Position numbers and translations under genes: made by a program
The notes under the pieces: model-generated
Databases searched by the model: none
Told to the model about the DNA's origin: nothing
What the model saw: only the letters and a program-made list of their open reading frames with translations
Shown: positions 21,600 to 32,216 of the stretch, in pieces
Layout: each line of letters starts with the position of its first letter
Position numbering within the stretch: position 1 is the stretch's first letter
Source: Isoetes taiwanensis
Lineage: Eukaryota; Streptophyta; Lycopodiopsida; Isoetales; Isoetaceae
Assembly: GCA_021234155.1 (NCBI GenBank)
Contig: JAJEKV010000093.1
Coordinates: 124,001 to 188,000 of the forward strand
Reading direction: 5' to 3'
DNA length: 64,000 nucleotides

Positions 21600-23850
21600 G
21601 TCGGAAAAGGACCGTGTGCTAGTATGCTAATGCGTGTATTATAAAATTGTGGTAGTATAAAGTACTAATGTGTGCTAATTAAGGTGTGCTAGTATAAAAA
21701 TGCTAATGTGTGCTAATACTAATGTGTGCTATTATAAAAACAATTGTTAAATACTAAACTATATCATACTAATTTGAAACTTAAAAAAGAGGGGGAGGGT
21801 TGGGGGGATTTTGTACATACCTTTGAAAAAAAAAGAGATTTGGGACAATGCCCTAAATGTTCAAACTATATCATTTGGCTGGCTGGCCGGCTGGCTCCAG
21901 TCCCCAAAGGGCCCTTAAGTGATGGAATATATAGCACCTCCTGCACACGCATAAAAAGAGAAATTGGGGGTGTATAAATAATCGTCAAATTATATATATA
22001 TTAACATTAATTTTAGATGCATCAAATTGTGGAAGGGGCAAAAGAAATGACTAGACCTCTAACTCGTGAAATGCAAATATTTAATCAACAAGGGAGAAAG
22101 TGAGCCACTAGAAAACAACTTGACATCAAATATTGAATTAAAAAGGGGAGAACATCAGCAACTAGAAAACAACTCGACAATGCACATGTAAAAAATAATA
22201 AATTCCATAAACCATGGGCCACAAACGCTAGTGGGAGAATGTGACCAACTTAAAAACCAACTTAAATATTTCACATGTTGAGCTTATAATAATAATGCGT
22301 CAATATAAACATGACCAAAGTAGAAATCAAAGCGCACATATCGAAGAATGCAAATATTAAAGTAGAAACAGAGAATGTGAGCAACTAAGAAACAACTCAT
22401 GTGAAAAAAAAAATAATTTGTGTAACAATGGGTGATGAACCCCAATGGCAACGTTAATTTTATACTTGTTTTTAAAGTATTTTTTTAACCCGCTTTTTAT
22501 ACCCAGCCATTTTTTCCGCCCATGCTTGAAATTCAAAATTTGGTGCATTACCTTTTGAAATCGTAGCTGGCTATGGCGAACTCTCAAGAAGCTGCTATGG
22601 CATGGGCGGAGCTATTCAAGAACCATTTCGGCCGTTATCTTGGCTATGGCTGAATTTGGCGCGTGACTGCGCATTCCAACTTTACTTGCATCCGAGATCT
22701 ACATTCGAATCTACATCACATTCGAAACTGTGGGGCAAAATATACCTCTCGTCCGCCATAGCTGGAAGCTCTCGTCTGCCATAACCGGAAGCTCGACTAC
22801 CCAGTTCACGGCCTCGCTTCCTTCCGAGACCATGCCAGCCAGAGGCGGCCATAGCCCAATCGCTTGACAAAAGAGCGGCCATAGCCCAATCCCTAGCAGC
22901 GAGCGGAAATTTCAACAAAATTACACTTCCTTTTTGCTCCATCTACCATCTGCTGGTGCGGATTGATGGAGGGCCGGATTCAATAGCGTGAGCGGATCGA
23001 TGTTGGAATTGATGGCGGGGATCTGTTCTTCCCGATTTGGTGTCGGGAGTCTTCTGCATAAGTTCGTAAGCCTCTATGCCGTTCGCTCTCTTCTCTTTTA
23101 GTTCGACCCTCCTTATTTACGTAAAAGACATGGAGGACATAGATCGTGGCATGCTGTGAGAATCTTGGGAGCTCGGCGGATGGATCGGCGGAGGCTATGG
23201 CGCTTCTTCCTTTCTTTATTTTTTAAGCCTCCCATTTCTCTTTTTCTTTAACTTCTTTTCTTCTTTGTGCAGGAGCAGAAGCTTATCGTAGGTTGGAGCA
23301 GAGCCCGGCAATGACAGAGGCAGACTAGATCGCCATTGATCCGGTATACAATGGAAATCGAAAGGAGCAAATTCTAGTTTGAGCTTCCCACGGTCATCGG
23401 TGTGGCAAAATCTGTTGCCAAAAATTTAATGGCCGGACGCCGGATCTGCTGCGTCGTGAATCGGGCATGGCGATCGCCATGAAATCCACATCTCCGTTCT
23501 CTCGAATCGCTTCACGAGGCCAAGACCGACGATCAAAATCTCTGCCGATGGCTCTGCGTTTCAATATTTGATCGTAAAAGGTAGTAGGAGCATTTTTGCC
23601 CTCAATTTCGAAGGGGTTTTCCCCAAAGCAGTGGCTTTGCATATGGAAATGGGGTTCTGTATATTTTGGGAGGCAGGGACCCTTCTACTGGCAAATTTTT
23701 GAGCACCGTTTATGCCCTATAATGCAGAAGCAAAGGCTGACGTCTCACGCCCATCCTCGCTCATCCTCATCTTTAAGCTTTTTTAATGTTTGAAATTCCT
23801 CATCTTGGTGTTTTTTTTTTTTTGTCTTTGGAATTAGATTGCCTTCTCGA
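21600..23850. other. Interior of the TIR transposon, no supported gene
   Basis: 21600-22500 is AT-rich with GTGTGCTAAT-type short repeats (21620-21730). 22560-23790 is richer in GC and contains GCTATGGC repeats, a pyrimidine tract ending in GTGCAG at about 23265-23274 that could be an acceptor site, and open stretches of up to about 80 codons. It looks like captured host gene 5' sequence, but no protein family is recognisable. Confidence 0.4.
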
Positions 23851-24113
23851 CTAGTGGGTCGAGAAAGGTTTATGATGGAGTATTTATTTAATTTAATTTA
23901 TATTTGATTATTTTATCAATAGATTAATTTAATTTATTATTTAATTAATTATCTAATTAGCTTAATTAATTATTGATTATATATTAATAATTAATACTTT
24001 TTTTTGGGGGGGGGGTGGGGGGGAGGGGCTTGCCCTGCCCCTCTCGCTCATCCTTTGCTCCTCCCCCTCCTCTTTTGCCTCTTTGCTCTCCCGCCCCTTC
24101 CCTCCCCCTTCTC

Positions 24114-24380
24114 CTTGCCCCTGCCCCTTCTTCCAACTTATCCCCTTCCCCTCTTCAACGTGTGGCCCCTCCCTCTTTCTCCTCCTACCCTTCTCCTTAT
24201 CAAGGTGTGCCCCCTCTCCCTCCCCTCCTCCTTTGCCCTTTTGCTCTCCTCCCCTCCTTGCCCCTGCCCCTTCTTCCAACTTATCCTCTTCCCCTCTTCA
24301 ACGTGTGGCCCCTCCCTCTTTCTCCTCCTACCCTTCTCCTTATTAAGGTGTGCCCCTCTCCCTCCCCTTTTTTTTTTTTT
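24114..24380. repeat. Pyrimidine-rich tandem duplication, about 145-bp period
   Basis: A CT-rich block starting CTTGCCCCTGCCCCTTCTTC at 24114 recurs at about 24259 with few differences, including the island TTCAACGTGTGGCCCCTCCC in both copies. The long open frames here on both strands are composition artefacts. Confidence 0.85.
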
Positions 24381-25697
24381 TTTTTTTGTATGAGTCCCAT
24401 TTTAGGTCAGGAGTCCCAAAATTCGAGATTTGTCCCACTTTAATTAAATACGACTTACCAGTTTTAAAAGTACCCAGTGTAGGTACTTTTGAGGGTTCCA
24501 AAAGTGGTACACCGTAGCATGCTTTCACCCCCACAGGAATTTGTTAGAGGTCCCTGTAGTACTTCTCTTGGAGGGAAGAAGTTGAGCAGGGCTTCCAACG
24601 GAGTAATGGATCTCTTTGTATCCTAACCAATATCATCATAGTTGTTATGGGTTTTCTTTGTAAATACTTCCCATCTGGCGACCATGGGCATATGAATTCT
24701 TCCTATCTGGCCTATTGTGGAGCCTGAAATAAGGTCACAAGTGATATGGGGGCATGCTAGGGGGAGTGGTCCAGAGAAGAAAATAATAAGGCAATGGGGA
24801 CATTGGGAAAACAATGGTTAAGGCAATGGGCATTTGGTTACAAGATACCATGGAACATGGGGCAAGATATTATTTCAAGTGACCATTAGAAGGGGGGGAT
24901 ATTTTTAAGAGATAAAGAAAATACCCTATTTTAAGGAAAAGGGGAAACGTGTTCACGCAGGTTTTGGAGCAGCTATTTCTGTAACAAAAAGGGTGGATCG
25001 GGAGAGAACGAAAATAGCATGGCAGCGACCCTTTCTCTGAGCAAAAGGCCCGATTGGGTTATAACTGCAGAGATCGGCCTGTTTAGGGAAGCAGAGGAAT
25101 CGCAGACCAGGTTTCCGGCCTCTGGCACAGATCCGGCAGGGAGATAGCAATTGCTCATGGATCCGGCAGCAGTGATCTTCAATTTCACTTCCGGCTACTG
25201 CAGAATCCGGCCAGCTGCAAACCTTCAATCTCGTGCTTATGAACGATCTGTCTCTCTCTGGTTTTGGCGAAGATCTTGTATGCAGGGCTCTTGAGTTTGC
25301 CTTGATTGCTGGTTTCTCCTGGAAGGCCCGAGATTGTGACCAATTCTACTCTTTGGTGGTTGGATTGAGCCTAACTGAACCCATTGTGATTGTAAGATTG
25401 GTTTGATCATATGCTGAAGGGATAATAGGCTATGATCAACTCCTTTCATCCCTTGGAAATTGCCTTAGATCTTATCTGGATCCGGTTGGGTGGTGAACTG
25501 GATGCCCAAATCCATTGGTTGTGGAAACCAAGATGATTGACTGTGGAAACCGAGTTACTTGTACTTAAGTAAAGACTGTTTCTTCTCTACTTTGTCTGTA
25601 CAATTGTGGTTTAAAGAAGTTACGCCCTTAAGTTTCCCTTAAAGCGTATCAACAAGGTCTTGTACTGGTTTTCTTATTAATAAAATCTAAATATCTT

Positions 25698-25746
<49 letters not shown>

Positions 25747-25754
25747 ACTTGTAT

Positions 25755-26040
25755 AGTGACGGACCTGGAAATATACGTATTTATGGCGTATATTTCCCTG
25801 GAATGTCACATTCTCCCCCCTTAGGATAATGCTGTCCTCAGCATTACGCTAAGGTGACAAACCTACAACAGCCCTGCAAAACTCACAACAAAAAAATGTC
25901 TTAACTCTATTGAAAAGATCAACTTTTCGTTAATTACTTATTATGTAATTATAAGGCTATATTTATAAGTTATACGAAATTATATAGCTATATCGACTAT
26001 TATTATAAAAATACACACATATAATATTATTACAACAAAT
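25755..26040 (-). mobile_element. Ty3/Gypsy 3' LTR start, polypurine tract and internal end
   Basis: On the minus strand an AAGGGGGGAGAA polypurine tract (about 25811-25822) directly precedes TGTGACATTCC, the LTR start. Upstream are a GAGGACAGCATTATCC-type segment and an AT-rich internal tail, the usual 3' end of plant Gypsy elements. The polyprotein and 5' LTR are missing; LINE-A begins next to it. Confidence 0.62.
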
Positions 26041-26096
26041 TTAGGAGTTCATAGTTAGTTTAAAATCCGGAGACGGAGGTAGAAATCCGGAAGAGG

Positions 26097-27682
26097 ATGG
26101 ATGAGGTGGAGAAAGAAAAAGCGGAAATCATACAAAGGTTGGTGACATTAGAAAAGAAACAAATAGATCTAGATGCGTGGCAGAGTTTTGATAGGATAAA
26201 ACCGCATATAGTGGAATTCAAGGAACAGGAAAGGATAAAGCATGATGTAAGATTGATAGGAGTAGCCAAAAGGCCTAACGAGGACACGTTTCGTGTCACT
26301 ACATAAATAATGGAGAACGTTTTCCAGGAGCACAGGAATGTGATAGTGAAAGCAGTACGGGCGGGGGCATGGAGAGGAAGGGCGAGGCACATAAACGTGA
26401 CTATGAGGGACTTGGCAGCCAAGGAAAGAATCATCCACGCAGGGTTCAAACTCAGGAACGGACTCAAAGTACAAGAGGCTCTAACAGCCATGCAGAGACA
26501 AGGGTTACACAGGGAACTGGCAAAAGTCAGAGAATTGTGTCGGGCGGGAGTACAGGCAGGGGTAAAAAATGGGAAACTCTACCTCAAAAGAGGTCGAGAG
26601 AGCACACCACAGGAACAGGCAACACAGAGAGATGGGATCAGGGAAAATTTTAAGGGGCCTATAATTTTGTATAAGGATAATGAATTGGCCATTTCTTGTG
26701 AAATATGCTCCCAAAAGTGTAGCCTGAACTGGCCATTTTCCTATTTTTTTCTAGCGTGGCTGCAACCCAATTGGCGATTTTTGAACCAAATATCTAATGA
26801 TGTGTAGCTCAAATGGCGATTTTTAGCTAGGTTCTTATTAAATATAGAGCTAGTTGCCCAAACATAAAAAAGTCGCTACCCTATATAAATGTGTTTAAGT
26901 TACATGTTGTATAATTTTGAATTCATACCCCATGTATTTCAATAATGCACAGATTGCTGGTAGGGAGAATCAGAAATCGGATTGAAAAGTGCCTCAACAT
27001 TTGATTTTCCAAAAGAGCGGGATTATTCTTAGTTGGTAGATATATATAGGAATAAAAATTTGTAATAATGTTGGCCCCCCCATAAGTGACGAATTTGTGA
27101 GGGGGCTCTTTAGAGTTAAGATTTGGCAAACTTAAGGCATTACAGGATTTGGCCAAGTGGCCTAAATGGCCATTCCATAAGCATATCTAGTTCTCACTTG
27201 GGACTAAATTGGCCCCAAAGTCGATACCACTCCAATTAGCAAACATCTAATTGGCCATTCTAATGTCGTAATAGGCAATAAAGTGCCACGAAATGGCGAA
27301 TCTACAGGTAGTCCCTAGGTAAGGCATCCTACTCAAGCCGGCCGTTGCATTTTGCCGGAACTTGTAATTTGTGGCCAAATGGCCCGCCGGGGCCACTAAA
27401 ATTTTCGCTGGATGGGATGGACCCACAAGATCCGAGGGAAGATGGGAAGCACGAATTGGAGGCAACGAAAGGACAGGAACAGCAGAAACAGATAAGGGAA
27501 AAAGTACCATCTGGGCCAATGGACCGGGAAACAGCTCCCAAGATCCTAACGCAGACACAGCTAGGGTGGGGAAGCGGAAAAGAGGTCGGAAGAGACCTAG
27601 ACCAAAACATAACCCCGACAAAGGTAACAGGGGGGGACCAGGGAGCAAGGACGAGGGGGCAGATAAAGAAAGGACACGAACT
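26097..27682 (+). pseudogene. LINE-A ORF1, RNA-binding protein, interrupted
   Basis: The N-terminal segment is coiled-coil-like (MDEVEKEKAEIIQRLVTLEKK). A Transposase_22/L1-ORF1p-like core follows: DVRLIGVAKRPNED, ARHINVTMRDLAAKERIIHAG, LHRELAKVRELCRAGVQAG and KLYLKRG. A stop follows DTFRVTT near 26305. After the 746-bp insertion the frame continues as a basic, Gly/Lys/Arg-rich tail (to 27682) until the Copia insertion. This ORF1 type resembles vertebrate and algal L1 ORF1p rather than the DUF4283 type of LINE-C. It would coat LINE RNA and act as chaperone. Confidence 0.68.
26652..27397. mobile_element. 746-bp hAT-like non-autonomous element
   Basis: It is flanked by the 8-bp direct repeat AAAATTTT (26644-26651 and 27398-27405) and interrupts LINE-A ORF1. 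The ends are poorly matched but both GGCC-rich (AAGGGGCCTATAA against inverted AGTGGCCCCGGCG). Many TGGCCAT or ATGGCGAT motifs are scattered inside, like hAT subterminal transposase-binding motifs. No coding capacity. Because AAAATTTT is palindromic and low in complexity, the exact boundary is uncertain by a base or two. Confidence 0.62.
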
Positions 27683-27880
27683 TGTTAGAAATATGAGACA
27701 CACACAACGTTTCCCACAAGACAAGACAAAATTTTATTCATATGAGATACATATTTATACATCAATATGAGCCACTATTGGACTAGTGCCACAATAGGCA
27801 AGAGTGCTATATGTGACATACGTGCCATACATGGCAAAAGGTAAAGGTGCACGTCTCCTATAGAAAGGAGATTCCAAACA
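27683..27880 (-). repeat. Copia 3' LTR
   Basis: 198 bp, almost identical to 32216-32413, with CA/TG ends. It lies next to the polypurine tract, so it is the 3' LTR of this minus-strand element. Confidence 0.95.
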
Positions 27881-28086
27881 CCCTCCCTGCAACTTTAGCC
27901 TTTTGAACAAAATAATTGTATCTCATATTTAAAGATGCCTCCAACCATCCCTCCCTGCATCTTTAATCTAGTGCTTGGATCAAAAACCTTTTGTGGGTTA
28001 AAAGGAAAAACCCAAGCACTTCGGAACAACTCAAGTAACAACAAAAGATTCAACAATTCCAAGAGTCGCTTTGCACATCTCTTGCT

Positions 28087-29565
28087 TCAAGCCCTAATGC
28101 TTTGGTGAAGATGTCGAACCATTGCCGACGTTGGACAATATTTAAGCATAATAGTCTTCTTTCGTACTTCCAATTTGATATAATGATAATGTAGCTCAAT
28201 ATGTTTAGATTTAGAATGAAAAACCTCATCCTTTGTTAATGCAATTGTACTTTGATTATCACACATGAGTAGAGTAGGCCCCACCTGAGTCTGATGAAAA
28301 CAATCCATCAACCGTCGCAACCAAACCAATTCTCTACTGGCAATTGATGCAGCAACATACTCTGCTTCCGTAGTGGAAACAGAAACACATCGTTGCTTTT
28401 TGCCCATCCAAGAAACTAAGGATTTCCCAACAAAAAAGCAACTCCCACTAGTAGAACAAAAAGTGTCAGGACAACCACCCCAATCAGCATCTGTATAGCC
28501 TAGCAAAGTCAATACATCAACATCATTCTGCTTTGTGTACAATAAACCACAAGTAGAAGTGCCTTTCAAGTATCTCAAAACCCTTTTAGCAGCAATCCAA
28601 TGAACCTGTCCAGGATTAGTCATGAATTGACCAAGAGTATTAGCAGCATAACTAATATCAGGGCGAGTGGCATTGGCCAAATACATCAATGCACCAACCA
28701 AACTAGCATAAGGACATTTTTTCATTTGCAATCTTTCTTCATCAGTGCAAGAACTTTGTTTTTGAGAAAGTTTGGAGTATCTGGAACTAACAACAAGAGG
28801 AGTACTTTGTGATTTTGCTTCAAGGAGGCCAAACTTTTCAATGAGTGCAGAGATGTATGTGGATTGAGAAAGATGTAACAAACCCTTTGATCTGTCACGT
28901 TGCACTTGAATACCCAAACATGAGTGAATTTCACCCAAGTCAACCGTCTCAAAGGCTGCAGATAAGAGAGCTTTCACTTTATGTAAGTATGGTAAATCAT
29001 TGCAAATAAAGATCGTATCATCAACATATAGAGCAATGAAAACATAAGGGGACCCTTCTTGCTTGAAGTAAATGTTCAAATCAGCCACACTAGGAAGGAA
29101 TCCAGCAGAAAGCAAGAAGGTGTTAATCTTTATGAACCATGCTCGGGAAGCTTGCTTCAAACCATAAAGAGCTTTTCTCAATCTACACACCAAGTGTTCT
29201 TGTCCAGACACAACAAATCCAGCAGGTTGTACCATGTAAATCTCTTCACTCAAATCACCATTCAAGAAGGCTGTCTTTACATCCATTTGATGTATATGAA
29301 GATCATGCTGCACTGCAAAGGCTAACAACACTCGCAAACTTGTAAGACGTACAACTGGAGAAAAGGTTTCCTCATAATCTACACCTTCAACTTGTGAGAA
29401 ACCTTTGACAACAAGGCGAGCTTTGAATTTATCAAAAGAACCATCAGCTTTAACCTTGGTCTTAAAAATCCACTTACATTGAATGGGCTTTCGTGCTGCA
29501 GGTAATTCCACAAGTTCCCATGTACCTTTATTGATCAAGGACTCATATTCAGCCTCCATAGCCAT
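28087..29565 (-). CDS. Copia reverse transcriptase and RNase H
   Basis: A 492-codon uninterrupted frame. The RT (RVT_2) has IQCKWIFKTK, MDVKTAFLNGDL, LYGLKQASRAWF and the catalytic ALYVDDTIFI. The Copia-type RNase H follows with YTDADWGG, STTEAEYVA and CDNQSTIAL, and ends HIELHYHYIK. All the expected catalytic acidic residues are present, so this part could be functional. The N-terminal joint to the integrase is frame-shifted at 29565-29600 relative to the second copy at 37680-37710. Confidence 0.95.
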   Translation of the reverse strand: MAMEAEYESLINKGTWELVELPAARKPIQCKWIFKTKVKADGSFDKFKARLVVKGFSQVEGVDYEETFSPVVRLTSLRVLLAFAVQHDLHIHQMDVKTAFLNGDLSEEIYMVQPAGFVVSGQEHLVCRLRKALYGLKQASRAWFIKINTFLLSAGFLPSVADLNIYFKQEGSPYVFIALYVDDTIFICNDLPYLHKVKALLSAAFETVDLGEIHSCLGIQVQRDRSKGLLHLSQSTYISALIEKFGLLEAKSQSTPLVVSSRYSKLSQKQSSCTDEERLQMKKCPYASLVGALMYLANATRPDISYAANTLGQFMTNPGQVHWIAAKRVLRYLKGTSTCGLLYTKQNDVDVLTLLGYTDADWGGCPDTFCSTSGSCFFVGKSLVSWMGKKQRCVSVSTTEAEYVAASIASRELVWLRRLMDCFHQTQVGPTLLMCDNQSTIALTKDEVFHSKSKHIELHYHYIKLEVRKKTIMLKYCPTSAMVRHLHQSIRA

Positions 29566-30127
29566 TTTCCATGATTCTCGCTTTGATCCGAATCGAGAGC
29601 ATCAAAATGTAAATTGGATCGCCAGTCATAGCAAAGCGTAATAATAATCTAAGATCCGCTTCGCGCCGGCTTCCAAGCTCGACGTGCAACAATAGCATCA
29701 TCATGAGGAACCTCATAAATAACGTCATCATCATGAGCACCCTCATGAATAACTTCATCAAGACCATCATGATCTTCCTCATCATAATCACCATCATTAG
29801 CAAAATCATAAGCAAGTTCAGGAACATCAAGAGCTTCAGCAGGATCAAAAATCGGATTATGTGCATCAACGATAGCAAGGGCAATTAGAGGAGTAGTAGG
29901 CAACATAGGAAAAAAAGATCATCATTTGAAAAAGGGAATTCAGCAAGTATTTCACTTTCATGTTGACTATTAGGTTTGAAGCATAACATAGAAAGCTCAT
30001 CAAAAGTAGCATCACGACTAATGATAACTTTTCGAGAAACAGGATCCCAAAAACGATATGCTTTAGCATTAGAAGCATATCCAAGGAAAATAGCTTTCGT
30101 AGCAACAGGATCAATCTTTTTTCTTTT

Positions 30128-30808
30128 TCAGTTGGAATATGAACATAAGCAAAGACAACCAAAAACACGCAAATTAGCAACATTGGGTTTACGACCAAAC
30201 CAGGCTTCAAACAGAGTTTTGCCTTTCAAAGCAGAAGTAATCAAGCGATTTTGCATATACACAGCAGTGGCAACAGCTTCTGCCCAAAAACACTTATCCA
30301 AACCAGAATGAATAAGCATACAACGCACAGCATTCATGATTGTGCGATTCTTCCTTTCAGCAACACCATTCTGTTGGGGAGAATAAGGCGCGATATATTC
30401 ATGAAAAATACCTGATTCTGCACAAACTTTGTCAAAAGCCAAAGATTTAAACTCACCACCATTATCAGTGCGCAATCTTTGAATCATGGTTCCAGTTTGA
30501 ACCTCAACCAATTTCTTAAAGGTACAAAAGATGGATAGGACATCAGATTTTTTGGAAAAAAAGTACACAAAGGTATAGCGAGTATAATCATCAATGAAAA
30601 GAAGAAAGTATAGGGCTTTACCAATGGAAACACAAAATGGGCCACAACGATCAGAATGGACAAGTTCTAAGAAATGCGAGGTAGGATGTCCATCTCCAGA
30701 GAATGGATGGCGATGCTGCTTACCAAGAGCACAAGCCTCACAAACACCCAATACACCATGGGTTGACAAATTGAGTCCATCCACAAGTTCATCACAGCTC
30801 ATGTCCAA
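30128..30808 (-). CDS. Copia integrase
   Basis: The D,D-35-E core is visible: LVHSDRCGP (first Asp), RLRTDNGGEF (second Asp) and NGVAERKNRT (Glu). IDDYTRYTFVYF and the C-terminal GKTLFEAWFGRKPNV and LRVFGC are typical of Copia. It inserts the cDNA. The frame closes early after FGC; the rest of the linker to RT continues in other frames at 29549-30210 with a His/Asp-rich, low-complexity stretch. Confidence 0.93.
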   Translation of the reverse strand: MDMSCDELVDGLNLSTHGVLGVCEACALGKQHRHPFSGDGHPTSHFLELVHSDRCGPFCVSIGKALYFLLFIDDYTRYTFVYFFSKKSDVLSIFCTFKKLVEVQTGTMIQRLRTDNGGEFKSLAFDKVCAESGIFHEYIAPYSPQQNGVAERKNRTIMNAVRCMLIHSGLDKCFWAEAVATAVYMQNRLITSALKGKTLFEAWFGRKPNVANLRVFGCLCLCSYSN

Positions 30809-32216
30809 AAGAGCTTGAAAGTTAGCATGACCAAAGCGTCGATGCCAAAAAATCCGATATCATCACCACGAGATATCACAACATTAGCAAACTCATCATT
30901 CAGTTGAAGAGCATAAAGATTGCCTTGGCGAAAAGCAGTGGCAAAAACAAGACCATCTTTCACAAAACGGCAAACACGGTTATCAAACTGAACAAGGAAG
31001 CCAATATCAGTAAGACGAGCAAGAGAAAGGAGATTGTGGGAAAGGTCCGGCACATGTAGAACCCCATGCAAAAGCAAAGACACCAGAAGATGTGCCAATT
31101 TGAAGAGTACCAATGCCTTTGTGACAAGGGGTCTATTGTCACCAAGATAGACAAATTTCTTAGCAAGAAGAGGACGATATTGAGTCAACCAATGCTTGTG
31201 ATGAGTCATGTGTTGAGTTGCAGCAGAATCTACAAGCATAGAATCATTAGCTTTAACTATTTCAAGCGCATCATGGACACAATGTCCCTCATCTCGCATG
31301 CCAAGAAGAAGTTTATGCTCAGTAGCAAATTTTTTATAATAACATTCTTCTTCAGGATGGCCAGACTTTTTACAATATTCGCAAACAATAGAGCGATTTC
31401 TTTTGGGAGGAGGACCACGACCCGAGCCACGACCACGGCCGTGGCCCACGTCCATACGACCGGAAGCGACTAGCATGCTCATCAGCATAATTATCCTGAT
31501 CATCATCACGAGATCGTTTAGAACGAACCACAAGAGCTGTTTCTGTCTGATCTTTGGAAGATTTTTGAAGTTTGGTAGCTTCATCTTTCAATGAAATATG
31601 AACACGATCTAGAGTGAGATTGGCTTTATTGAGTAAAACTGTATTTAACAACCTTGAATTCTTCTGGCAAAGTTTCTAGAAGTGCAACAATTTGTTGTTG
31701 AGGTGGCATGACCTCACCAGCAATAGACAAGCCATCTATAAGAGTTTTAAACTTATCAAAGTGAAGGTCAAAAGATTCGGTGAGGTTATAACGAAGATTT
31801 GCAATATCATTGCGAAGACTATAAATCTCATATATGATCTTTTTGCTCATAAACTTTGTCAACGTAACTCCAAACCTCAGCAGAGGTTTTGAGATCCCTA
31901 ACATCCATCAGTATAGATTCTTTGAGTGCATAAAGTATCAAAGAATGTGCCGCTTTATCTTTTTCTTTCCAGTCAGCTAAAAGCTTGACCCAAGTATCGT
32001 ATTCAGTTCCACTGGTAGCAAGAACTCCAGCACTAGTTAGTGGTTGTGTTGGAACACGGATTTTACCCGTGACATAATCAAAAAGCTTGTCACTCTCCAA
32101 CACCAACTCCATCTTAAGCTTCCAAACGGGGAAAGCGGATCCGAAAAAGACATAAAGTGTCTTTGTCCGGAGAGCCCGCGAAAAGTAACAACAGAAGAGC
32201 TTAGCTCTGATACCAT
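30799..32216 (-). CDS. Copia gag, zinc knuckle and protease region
   Basis: The reading frame changes several times here. Gag of the UBN2 type is visible as ESDKLFDYVTG, YDTWVKLLADWKEKDKAAHSL and AEVWSYVDKVYEQK (32112-31828), then SLRNDIANLRYNL and GEVMPPQQQIVALLETLP (to about 31680). A CCHC knuckle is at about 31390 (CEYCKKSGHPEEECYYKK). The aspartic protease motif is MLVDSAATQHMT (about 31230), followed by the GAG_pre-integrase part (NLYALQLND, about 30915). The frame breaks lie at about 31650, 31460 and 30850. The copy at 39593-40327 reads through gag without a break, so several breaks are local. Confidence 0.85.
32204..32216 (-). promoter_or_regulatory. Copia primer-binding site overlapping the gag start codon
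   Basis: The minus strand reads A|TGGTATCAGAGC, where the A is the last LTR base. The 12 bases complement the 3' end of initiator tRNA-Met. The ATG formed across the LTR border opens MVSELSSSVVTF..., clearest in the second copy at 40291, so translation may start on the primer-binding site itself. Confidence 0.8.

Larger units (their letters stand above)
20268..24530. mobile_element. 4.26-kb non-coding TIR transposon nested in the retroposon
   Basis: The termini GGGTGAAAGCATGCTA (20268) and its inverted copy (ending 24530) match over about 26 bp with one mismatch. Subterminal blocks are also shared in inverted orientation (GGGTACTT, and GTCGTATTTAATTAAAGTGG at 20523-20542 and 24434-24453). 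The 4-bp direct repeat CCAC flanks it (20264-20267 and 24531-24534). No transposase-like ORF is seen, so it is probably non-autonomous. The interior holds a hairpin array, gene-like GC-rich sequence at 22.5-23.8 kb and a pyrimidine-rich tandem repeat, as in elements that pick up host DNA. Confidence 0.8.
19158..25743 (+). mobile_element. Polyadenylated retroposon with 11-bp target duplication
   Basis: The insertion is flanked by identical TAGACTTGTAT copies (19147-19157 and 25744-25754). It starts with a GC-rich leader (GGGGGCGGCGATGGCG) and ends with a pure A tract at 25704-25741, preceded by AATAAA at 25679-25684, so it is a reverse-transcribed polyadenylated RNA. After removing the nested DNA transposon (20268-24530) about 2.3 kb remains. 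I find no convincing ORF, LINE enzyme or known gene in it. It is either a non-autonomous LINE-mobilised element or a retroposed non-coding transcript. The polyA tract is intact, which suggests youth. Confidence 0.72.

Noticed and set aside
24004-24443. Several overlapping open frames of 87-142 codons in one stretch, on both strands
   Set aside because: They lie in a CT-rich tandem repeat; the predicted proteins are Pro/Leu/Ser or Lys/Glu/Gly runs and are composition artefacts.
17692-25810. Solo Gypsy LTR
   Set aside because: A polypurine tract and internal sequence follow the LTR start at 25811, so it is a truncated element rather than a solo LTR.
27678-27683. A clean 5-bp target duplication for the Copia element
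   Set aside because: Only AACT (4 bp) matches directly on both sides; the fifth base differs on each side, so I report 4 bp.
29549-29884. Leu/Met-rich possible membrane protein
   Set aside because: It is an off-frame reading of the Asp-rich linker of the Copia polyprotein; the in-frame version is DVPELAYDFANDGDYDEEDHDG-like.
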